Assembly (NCBI GenBank): GCA_905234185.1
Contig: CAJOGC010000002.1
Coordinates: 1 to 64,000, forward strand
Length of the DNA stretch: 64,000 bases
Source: an uncultured Alphaproteobacteria bacterium
GTDB lineage: Bacteria > Pseudomonadota > Alphaproteobacteria > Rs-D84
Direction: 5' to 3'
The notes under the pieces are model-generated. The model was not told the origin of the DNA, searched no databases, and worked only from the letters and a program-made list of their open reading frames with translations. Position 1 is the stretch's first letter. Every line of letters begins with the position of its first letter. The translations under genes and the position numbers were made by a program. Shown here in pieces: positions 1 through 5,141 of this stretch.

Positions 1-12
1 CCCCCCCGCCGA

Positions 13-34
13 CCCACGCGACAAGTCGCGTGGG
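13..34. other. Perfect hairpin 3' of the DGR variable repeat
   Basis: The sequence shows a 10-bp perfect inverted repeat, CCCACGCGAC / GTCGCGTGGG, with a 2-base centre (probably opening to a 4-base loop). It lies about 70 bases past the 3' end of the variable repeat on the coding (minus) strand. No T-run follows on either strand, so it is not an ordinary terminator. In the Bordetella phage DGR, a GC-rich hairpin/cruciform just 3' of the VR helps target recognition. A similar role here is inference. Confidence 0.6.
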
Positions 35-56
35 ACCCCGCCCCCCCGCGCTCTGT

Positions 57-91
57 CGTATTCCCCTTCGCGCGTTGCGCGGGGGAATACG
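57..91. other. Second GC-rich hairpin just after the variable-protein stop codon
   Basis: CGTATTCCCC pairs with GGGGAATACG, and an inner CGCGC pairs with GCGCG around a GTT loop. The whole starts 4 bases after the stop codon of the variable protein gene. It could stabilise the 3' end of the mRNA or act as the cruciform target element of the DGR. The absence of a U-tract on the minus strand argues against a plain rho-independent terminator. Confidence 0.6.
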
Positions 92-95
92 AAAA

Positions 96-533
96 TCAAT
101 CGCCGGCCGACCCGAACACGCCCCCGCGGAAGTCGGCGTAGGTGCGGACGTGGCGGCCGCAGTAGCTCGCGCAATTCGAAGCGCAGTCAGACGCGGAACT
201 GTACGCGCTGCGGTACACCCAAGCAGAGCGCGCAGGACGCAGCATCCGGCACCAACAATAAACACCTGTGGTGCCCTGCTCGAAGTTTGCATTGGGTCTT
301 GCCACCCCATATGAACCCGATGTGGAATTACATGTCGAAATGCCAGAAACCGTGCCATATGGGAAAGTTGCGGTCCATTCGCCCGACGTATTAGTATAAC
401 CAGTCCCCGCGATATCGGGATCCAATACGATTGCCACCATGTCGGATTCAACGCACATTGTTGTTGCGTTCGCGTTTGCGAACGCAACAATGGCCATCAA
501 TGGTATGACCGCGATGCGAAATGTGTTTTTCAT
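96..533 (-). CDS. Secreted Cys-rich DGR variable protein (carries the VR)
   Basis: This 145-residue protein has an N-terminal signal peptide (MKNTFRIAVIPLMAIVAFANANA, cut after about residue 23), so it is exported. The mature part has seven cysteines, including CWC and a CASNC/ASYC cluster near the C-terminus. The last 48 codons are the variable repeat of the retroelement. Compared with the template, residues 108, 109, 111, 123, 124, 127, 128, 131, 132 and 137 have changed. A paralogue lies at 3433-3903 with the same Cys and Trp spacing. The start is supported by AAGGAG seven bases before the ATG. It does not look like the C-type-lectin fold usual for DGR targets, so the fold is unknown to me. 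The role as a diversified surface or secreted binding protein is inferred from the VR. Confidence 0.9.
   Translation of the reverse strand: MKNTFRIAVIPLMAIVAFANANATTMCVESDMVAIVLDPDIAGTGYTNTSGEWTATFPYGTVSGISTCNSTSGSYGVARPNANFEQGTTGVYCWCRMLRPARSAWVYRSAYSSASDCASNCASYCGRHVRTYADFRGGVFGSAGD
102..242 (-). repeat. DGR variable repeat (VR)
   Basis: This 141-base segment aligns without gaps to 1234-1374 (constant offset 1132). The 12 mismatches are at 125, 140, 142, 152, 154, 155, 164, 166, 203, 208, 211 and 212. In every case the TR base on the + strand is T, i.e. A on the coding strand. The last 23 bases at the 3' side (102-124) are identical and GC-rich, as expected for an initiation-of-mutagenic-homing (IMH) segment. 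Homology stops sharply at both ends. Confidence 0.96.
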
Positions 534-644
534 GTTTGCTCCTTTTTTTTATTTTCTTTTGGTTGTTTTTTATTTTCCACTACCCCGCCCGACGGGGTAG
601 TCAGAAAGGCTGGAGAGTTTTTACTTTCTTTGGCTCTCGTCACA

Positions 645-791
645 ACTACCCCGTCACTTCGTGACACCCCTTCGTGAAACGAAGGGGAATTAAATTCTCT
701 GGAATAATTGCGTTATCTTTACGCTGGTATTCCAGATACCGTCATTCCCCTTCACCCCGTGAAGGGGTGGACGCGTAGCGGACGGGGTAGT
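645..791. repeat. Nested palindromic repeat, full copy A
   Basis: The unit has perfect inverted ends ACTACCCCG / CGGGGTAGT. Inside are further palindromes: CCCCTTCG...CGAAGGGG, TCTGGAAT...ATTCCAGA and CCCCTTCACCCCGTGAAGGGG. It would fold like a cloverleaf. Near-identical copies occur at 836, 1658 and 1908. It carries no coding sequence and behaves like a MITE or REP/BIME-type element. Confidence 0.9.
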
Positions 792-835
792 CAACAAGAC
801 GCAGTTTGTTTTTACTTTCTTTGGCTCTCGTCACA

Positions 836-976
836 ACTACCCCGCCCTGCGGGCACCCCTTCGTGCCGCGAAGGGGATTTTATTCTCTGGAATCATTACT
901 TTATTTTTATGCAATTATTCCAGATACCGCCATTCCCCTTCACCCCAGTGAAGGGGTGGCGGGCGAAGCCCGACGG
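836..976. repeat. Nested palindromic repeat, copy B (right end degenerate)
   Basis: Same architecture as copy A, with the core CTCTGGAATCATTACTTT. The right terminus reads CGACGGTAAAA instead of CGGGGTAGT, so this copy has lost its terminal repeat. It lies between the DGR variable gene and the template repeat. The 44 bases before it are repeated almost exactly before the half-unit at 1849. Confidence 0.85.
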
Positions 977-990
977 TAAAAAATCTTGTT

Positions 991-1029
991 CCCCGTGACG
1001 TTCTGACGAAACGTCTACTAGCCACGGGG
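991..1029. other. Hairpin downstream of the template repeat
   Basis: CCCCGTG (991-997) pairs with CACGGGG (1023-1029), and an inner ACGTT pairs with AACGT. On the minus strand this lies about 205 bases 3' of the TR. The sequence between (1030-1233) shows no credible gene. It could be the 3' structure of the template RNA. Only the pairing is seen; the role is inference. Confidence 0.5.
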
Positions 1030-1233
1030 GACCCTGTGCAGTGTGTTCGTAAGATTGTGTTGCCACAATCAAACGGGATACATCGCCCCGCCTTTTGATT
1101 TACAAGGCAAACAAACGGATTCATTCGAACCCGAAAAGTGGTTTCGTATTGGTCGCCAATGAGTTCCCAATACCGCACTTTGTCCCACAGGTTGGCAAAA
1201 CTTTTTCCTTTGCTAAGTTTTGTGCCCCAAGGA

Positions 1234-1374
1234 GCCGGCCGACCCGAACACGCCCCTGCGGAAGTCGGCGTTGTTGCGGACGTTGTTGCCGCAGTTGTTC
1301 GCGCAATTCGAAGCGCAGTCAGACGCGGAACTGTTCGCGTTGTTGTACACCCAAGCAGAGCGCGCAGGACGCAG
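1234..1374 (-). repeat. DGR template repeat (TR)
   Basis: Non-coding copy of the VR, 141 bases, on the same strand as the RT. Read in the VR frame it is studded with nine AAC codons plus one AAT (NN.N, N, NN, NN, NN), the signature of an adenine-mutagenised template. It has 25 adenines on the coding strand, and 12 of these differ in the VR, including at least one in every AAC codon. Cys codons are TGC and hence contain no A, so the cysteines are protected. No start or signal peptide is attached, so it is a template and not a gene. Confidence 0.95.
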
Positions 1375-1439
1375 GAATGACGGAGAGACAGACACACATC
1401 CGGACACGGTCCACCAGAATCGTGGTACAGCACGCATCG

Positions 1440-1482
1440 GCATCGCCGGCGATGCACCCCATTCCCGATTTTGGTCGGGAAT
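1440..1482. other. Palindrome and hairpin on the 5' side of the TR
   Basis: A 16-base perfect palindrome GCATCGCCGGCGATGC (1440-1455) is followed by ATTCCCGA-TTTTGG-TCGGGAAT (1461-1482). On the minus strand these lie 66-108 bases upstream of the TR and may form the 5' structured part of the template transcript. Nothing here reads as protein. Confidence 0.5.
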
Positions 1483-1545
1483 CCCGTTTTTTACCAAGGC
1501 CGTAAAAAAATTCGTTTCGTTTTTTGTTTTGCTCCTTTTCTTATC

Positions 1546-1650
1546 ACTACCCCGCCCTGCGGGCACCCCTTCGTGCAACGAAGGGGAGTTTAACTCTCGA
1601 CTACCCCGCCCTGCGGGCACCCCTTCGCACCGCGAAGGGGACTTTATTCT
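1546..1650. repeat. Two tandem left-half units of the palindromic repeat
   Basis: Two partial units begin ACTACCCCGCCCTGCGGGCACC at 1546 and 1600. Each stops after the CCCCTTCG..CGAAGGGG hairpin and lacks the TCTGGAAT core and the right arm. They look like stepwise partial duplications next to full copy C. Confidence 0.8.
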
Positions 1651-1657
1651 CGTCACA

Positions 1658-1804
1658 ACTACCCCGTCACTTCGTGACACCCCTTCACGATGTGAAGGGG
1701 AGTTTATTCTCTGGAATCATTACTTTATTTTTATGCAATTATTCCAGATACCGCCATTCCCCTTCACCCCAGTGAAGGGGTGGACGCGTAGCGGACGGGG
1801 TAGT
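1658..1804. repeat. Nested palindromic repeat, full copy C
   Basis: Full unit with ACTACCCCG / CGGGGTAGT ends, the TCTGGAAT/ATTCCAGA inner inverted repeat and the CACCCCAGTGAAGGGGTGG hairpin. It is close to identical to copies A and D, and small stem differences are compensated on the other arm. Confidence 0.9.
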
Positions 1805-1848
1805 CAGAAAGACGCAGTTTGTTTTTACTTTCTTTGGCTCTCGCCACA

Positions 1849-1891
1849 ACTACCCCGCCCTGCGGGCACCCCTTCGCACCGCGAAGGGGAG
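1849..1891. repeat. Left-half palindromic repeat unit
   Basis: Partial unit (ACTACCCCGCCCTGCGGGC and the CCCCTTCGCACCGCGAAGGGG hairpin). It is preceded by the same spacer, GACGCAGTTTGTTTTTAC, that precedes copy B. Confidence 0.8.
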
Positions 1892-1907
1892 TTTTATTCT
1901 CGTCACA

Positions 1908-2056
1908 ACTACCCCGTCACTTCGTGACACCCCTTCGCACCGCGAAGGGGAATTTATTCTCTGGAATCATTACTTTATTTTTATGCAATTATTCCAGATA
2001 CCGCTATTCCCCTTCACCCCAGTGAAGGGGTGGCGGGCAACGCCCGACGGGGTAGT
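1908..2056. repeat. Nested palindromic repeat, full copy D, abutting the RT gene
   Basis: Full unit whose right terminal repeat ends at the stop codon of the reverse transcriptase (TGA at 2058-2056). The element therefore sits exactly at the 3' end of the RT gene, where it would leave the protein intact or nearly so. Confidence 0.9.
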
Positions 2057-3099
2057 CACCCCATCAAATACCGCCGCACAAATTCCGTCGTTTTCGGATT
2101 CGCAATCCCACGAACCCGATGACATATGTCACGCCGATAATTGTATGTATTCGCCCATCGCGACCAACCATATGCCGCCGATATTTGCCCCCGCGCCAGA
2201 TTCGATGTGTCGTTCCGATGCCCTATGTTCATTATGCGACGACGCATCTTATACGCCGTCCGTCGCCGCAATAATACAAAATTACGAAAATGACGGTATC
2301 CTATAAAGTCAACCCCGCGCGATGTCGGATATACCGATGCACGTGAAAATGTCAACTTTAACCGCGTTGCCAGAAATTCCCGTATCGATTCACATGCACG
2401 ATGCAACGCGTGCTTGTCATTGCCAAACAAACAAAAATCATCACAATAACGAATATAATCCGACCAATGCAATTCATGTTTTACAAACATGTCCAATTCA
2501 TTCAAGTAAACATTCCCCAGCCACTGGCTGGTCAAATTGCCAATCGGAATGTTTTTTCCAACACCACACGAATGAACAATATCGTCCAATATTCGGATTA
2601 TTCGATTGTCCGCAATCTTTTTACATATTATATCCATCATTACCGAATGATCCATCGATGGGTAAAATTTGTGTATGTCACAATTAAGCACATAACGATT
2701 GCGACGAACAAATTCCATCACACGACGCGATGCAGAATGCAACCCACGCCCCGGAATACACGCAAATGAATCACTTATAAATCGCGATTGCCATATCGGC
2801 CCCAATACATTTATTAACGCATGGTGCACAATGTGGTCCGGATACAACGGCAAAACATATATTGTGCGGGGCTTTGGTTCATAAATCTGGTGCACGCGGT
2901 ATGGCGATGTGTGAAAATTATCACGGCGCAATGTGTGCATCAAATCCATCATCATTTGCCGGCGATGCGCTAAAAAACTGCGCACATCACGTTTGGACTT
3001 TTTGCTGCGCACCGCGTTGCGCGCCGCACGTTCCAGATTTACACCGGAAATAAAATCATGCCAAAGATGTCTGAACCGTTTTGCCAATTTTACCCCCAA
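2056..3099 (-). CDS. Diversity-generating retroelement reverse transcriptase
   Basis: At 347 residues this is a normal size for a stand-alone DGR RT. Fingers/palm motifs are in order: PKPRTIYVLPLYPDHIVHHA (about 75-94), motif A LNCDIHKFYPSMD with Asp141, motif B IPIGNLTSQWLGNVYLNELD (184-203), the catalytic YCDD (218-221), and motif E GVDFIGYR (262-269). The GNLTSQ form of motif B, in place of the QGxxxSP of retroviral and retron RTs, is typical of DGR and related RTs. It copies TR RNA into cDNA with errors at adenine. The gene starts 2 bases after the accessory gene stop, so they are co-transcribed. The C-terminus ends at a palindromic repeat. Confidence 0.95.
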   Translation of the reverse strand: MGVKLAKRFRHLWHDFISGVNLERAARNAVRSKKSKRDVRSFLAHRRQMMMDLMHTLRRDNFHTSPYRVHQIYEPKPRTIYVLPLYPDHIVHHALINVLGPIWQSRFISDSFACIPGRGLHSASRRVMEFVRRNRYVLNCDIHKFYPSMDHSVMMDIICKKIADNRIIRILDDIVHSCGVGKNIPIGNLTSQWLGNVYLNELDMFVKHELHWSDYIRYCDDFCLFGNDKHALHRACESIREFLATRLKLTFSRASVYPTSRGVDFIGYRHFRNFVLLRRRTAYKMRRRIMNIGHRNDTSNLARGQISAAYGWSRWANTYNYRRDICHRVRGIANPKTTEFVRRYLMG

Positions 3100-3101
3100 A
3101 A

Positions 3102-3446
3102 CTAGGAAAACGAATAATACCGATCAATTTTAACAACCGTCGCATTAAACGGTATGTTGTCACCGACAGATGATATCTGATCCATTAAAACCGCACTGCC
3201 GGTGAACGAAACACAAACCGTATCATCCAGCAAATACTGAAATTGCAGGCAATCCTGGCCCGGGTGATGCTTGGATTTCATAATACGAAAATCCGTCACC
3301 AGTATTTCACGGTTTAATATCTGGTCCAATCGCATCTTGGTCCCCGGCAACGGCAATTTGCCACGCGCAAATACCGAAAATGCGGGAAATTTTGTCTTAT
3401 CAAGATTCAATACCTGGGCCGGTGTCATGGCATCACCATATCGCAC
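3102..3446 (-). CDS. Small DGR-associated accessory protein (possibly OB-fold, nucleic-acid binding)
   Basis: 114 residues with no signal peptide or membrane segment. The central part (about residues 30-90) alternates short strands (REILVTDFRIMKS, LQFQYLLDDTVCVSFTG) and ends NATVVKIDRYYSF. That pattern recalls small ssDNA-binding-like OB-fold proteins. It starts at GTG 3446, overlapping the upstream gene by 14 bases (an in-frame ATG lies at 3428), and ends 2 bases before the RT. This is the slot occupied by Avd or other accessory proteins in DGRs, but it does not look like the four-helix Avd. A role assisting template RNA or cDNA handling is inference from position. Confidence 0.65.
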   Translation of the reverse strand: MRYGDAMTPAQVLNLDKTKFPAFSVFARGKLPLPGTKMRLDQILNREILVTDFRIMKSKHHPGQDCLQFQYLLDDTVCVSFTGSAVLMDQISSVGDNIPFNATVVKIDRYYSFS

Positions 3447-3903
3447 TAAACATTCCCGTGCGAAATGCAGTCGATGTCTTTACCATATTCGCACAGTCCG
3501 CCGCACAACCCGATGCACACGCCGCATCTGACTGATATGTTTGGGTAAATGTCCAATATGAATGCGCGGGCGCCCACATTTCACACCAACAATTCGAACC
3601 TTCGTCCGATGTCGTGGTAAATAACGCCGTGTTCGCAGTGTTCGCCGTACCACTTATTTCATTGCATGCCGCAATGCCGGATATGGTTTGGGATGTATTG
3701 TTTAATACCGATAATGTCGTGTAATCAAATGTCACAGACCATGTACGCGCAGATGCATCAGATGTCATAGATGTACCGTCCGTCGATTTAGATAGTAATA
3801 TCACCGCCGTATTGCGCTTGCGACAAATATCCGTGTCCGCAAATGCAGTTGCCATTGTCATCATTCCGCAAAGTATATATATTAAATGTTTCATATTTTC
3901 CAC
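3433..3903 (-). CDS. Secreted Cys-rich paralogue of the DGR variable protein
   Basis: 156 residues with a signal peptide (MENMKHLIYILCGMMTMATAFA). It shares the layout of the variable protein: an N-terminal Cys, ISGIAACN, then CWCEMWAPAHSYWTF, then CASGC/CAADC and a final FRTGMF. Its C-terminus is homologous to the VR at the protein level but not nearly identical in DNA to the TR, so it is not a current target of this TR. It may be an old target whose sequence has drifted, or a fixed partner. It sits 7 bases after the preceding gene and overlaps the accessory gene, so it belongs to the RT operon. Confidence 0.8.
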   Translation of the reverse strand: MENMKHLIYILCGMMTMATAFADTDICRKRNTAVILLSKSTDGTSMTSDASARTWSVTFDYTTLSVLNNTSQTISGIAACNEISGTANTANTALFTTTSDEGSNCWCEMWAPAHSYWTFTQTYQSDAACASGCAADCANMVKTSTAFRTGMFSAIW

Positions 3904-3910
3904 CCTTGTT

Positions 3911-4783
3911 TTAATTGGTTACATGGTATGTGTGTGTACCATCACTAAGATTTAATGTCCCAGATCCCACCCCCGGCGCAATGTTCACATAACATACATC
4001 AACACCATCACTTATCTTTAACGTCGGAACTGTGGTTTGTGTGCCATAAACAGCAATCGATACCCCGGGTCCAATATGCATCTCTGGCAGCCCCAGCGGA
4101 CACACCTCCGAACAATACCCCAGCGCCGTCCGTAATAACCCACCATTGCATAATGTCGTACATATATTGTCCGTTGTCGTTGGATTACACGACTGATACG
4201 AACCCAATGCAGTATAATTACTGGGGCATGCACCATTCGCATCAACCGATGCAATAACCCCATCCGATCCAACATCAATATACCCAGATATACATCCATC
4301 CGTGTCATATGCCGCACACGAACCATTAACATAGTGCCCTGTCGCACACACCGTCGGCGCACTTGACAATATCAACCCATTAAATATAAATGTCATGTTG
4401 TTGCCATATGTGTACGCTTCATATCCAGTGGGACAAAGGTTATCCTTGTTCTTGGAATAAAATGTCGCCCCATTTACAGAATTACGATAAAAACCACTGT
4501 CGCAATTTTCGGGCGTGTTCTGGACACATGTGCCATTCTCGTAATGAGAATCCGAATCACATACCGTCGGCGCGGTGCCTAAGACCAGACCATTAAATGT
4601 AAAATCAAATGTCGATGGCGCAGTATATGATTCATAGCCCGCCGGACACAATCCATCCAGATTCTTAGCGTAAAATGTCGTTGGGTATTTCGTCGTAACA
4701 TCGTCAAAACCAGACGGACATGTCCCCGCAATTGCGTTCCCAAACACCAATAAAACCAACAAAAAACCGTGAAAAAATCGCAT
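3911..4783 (-). CDS. Secreted Cys-rich repeat protein heading the DGR operon
   Basis: 290 residues, with a clear signal peptide (MRFFHGFLLVLLVFGNAIA). Two imperfect repeats of about 75 residues share TFY.KN.D.LCP.GYE.YT, FNGL.L..APTVC and HY.NG.C (about 37-90 and 107-158). A further Cys-rich part and a C-terminal stretch without cysteines follow. It is probably an exported surface or periplasmic protein with disulphide-bonded modules. I do not recognise a named family. It is the first gene of the minus-strand operon leading to the RT, so it may present or anchor the variable protein (inference). Confidence 0.75.
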   Translation of the reverse strand: MRFFHGFLLVLLVFGNAIAGTCPSGFDDVTTKYPTTFYAKNLDGLCPAGYESYTAPSTFDFTFNGLVLGTAPTVCDSDSHYENGTCVQNTPENCDSGFYRNSVNGATFYSKNKDNLCPTGYEAYTYGNNMTFIFNGLILSSAPTVCATGHYVNGSCAAYDTDGCISGYIDVGSDGVIASVDANGACPSNYTALGSYQSCNPTTTDNICTTLCNGGLLRTALGYCSEVCPLGLPEMHIGPGVSIAVYGTQTTVPTLKISDGVDVCYVNIAPGVGSGTLNLSDGTHTYHVTN

Positions 4784-4815
4784 AAAACTTCCCTTCTTTC
4801 ATTGCGGATTATAAT

Positions 4816-4863
4816 CTGATATCAATTTGAGTTCAAGTAATATTTGATATCAGAATGATATCA
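4816..4863. promoter_or_regulatory. Operator region with three TGATATCA palindromes between the DGR operon and its XRE gene
   Basis: CTGATATCAA (4816) and TTGATATCAG (4844) form a perfect 10-bp inverted repeat 28 bases apart. A third TGATATCA lies at 4856 and overlaps the first possible start codon of the XRE gene. The region lies between the divergent starts of the DGR operon (4783) and the regulator, so it probably serves autoregulation and DGR control. A start at ATG 4867 would place all three sites upstream of the coding region. Confidence 0.65.
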
Positions 4864-5115
4864 AAAATGACTGGTAAATCGAAAACTATTTTTGATGAAA
4901 AATACCGTGATTTTGTCGCGGATATGGTTCACCAGCGCAAATCTATTAATATGACACAACGCGAATTGGCAAAAAAGTTGGGGACATCACATTGTTATGT
5001 GGCACGAATTGAAACACACGAACGACGCATTGATTTGGTGGAATCTGTCGCAATGATGCGCGCGCTGGAGATGAGCGATGACCAAATTATCGGCGAAATA
5101 AAAAAATTAATGTAA
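4855..5115 (+). CDS. XRE-family helix-turn-helix regulator divergent from the DGR operon
   Basis: 86 residues with an HTH of the Cro/C1 type: MTQRELAKKLGTSHCYVARIETHERRID (about 35-62), where the recognition helix is SHCYVARIE. There is no other domain. Start options are ATG 4855 (inside an operator palindrome) or ATG 4867 (MTGKSK). It is the only gene between the DGR operon and parC, is transcribed away from the DGR, and shares the TGATATCA operator region. The likely role is repression of the DGR operon and of itself; that link is inference from arrangement. Confidence 0.8.
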   Translation: MISKMTGKSKTIFDEKYRDFVADMVHQRKSINMTQRELAKKLGTSHCYVARIETHERRIDLVESVAMMRALEMSDDQIIGEIKKLM

Positions 5116-5120
5116 TAAAA

Positions 5121-5140
5121 AAACGCCCGAATGGGCGTTT
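5121..5140. terminator. Bidirectional intrinsic terminator
   Basis: AAACGCCC-GAAT-GGGCGTTT with an A-run on the left and a T-run on the right. It lies between the converging XRE gene and parC and so can serve both. Confidence 0.9.
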
Positions 5141-5141
5141 T

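Noticed and set aside
30-314. 94-residue + strand ORF at the window start
   Set aside because: It is a GC-rich antisense shadow of the variable repeat, with no start context and Arg/Ala-biased translation.
915-1927. Overlapping ORFs of 60-235 residues on both strands through the repeat/TR region
   Set aside because: They are made of palindromic-repeat translations (LPRPAGTPS..., RPARSAWV...) with no ribosome sites. The apparent similarity to the variable protein is the TR itself.
645-2056. CRISPR array
   Set aside because: Units are long nested palindromes with no uniform short repeats and unique spacers of constant length, and no cas genes are present. The DUF2779 Cas4-like part is far away.
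2056-3099. Retron or group II intron reverse transcriptase
   Set aside because: No maturase or HNH domain and no msr/msd-type layout. The GNLTSQ motif plus a matching TR/VR pair make it a DGR.
4018-4362. 114-residue minus-strand ORF rich in Met/Arg
   Set aside because: Out-of-frame shadow of the Cys-rich repeat protein at 3911-4783, which has a signal peptide and repeats.
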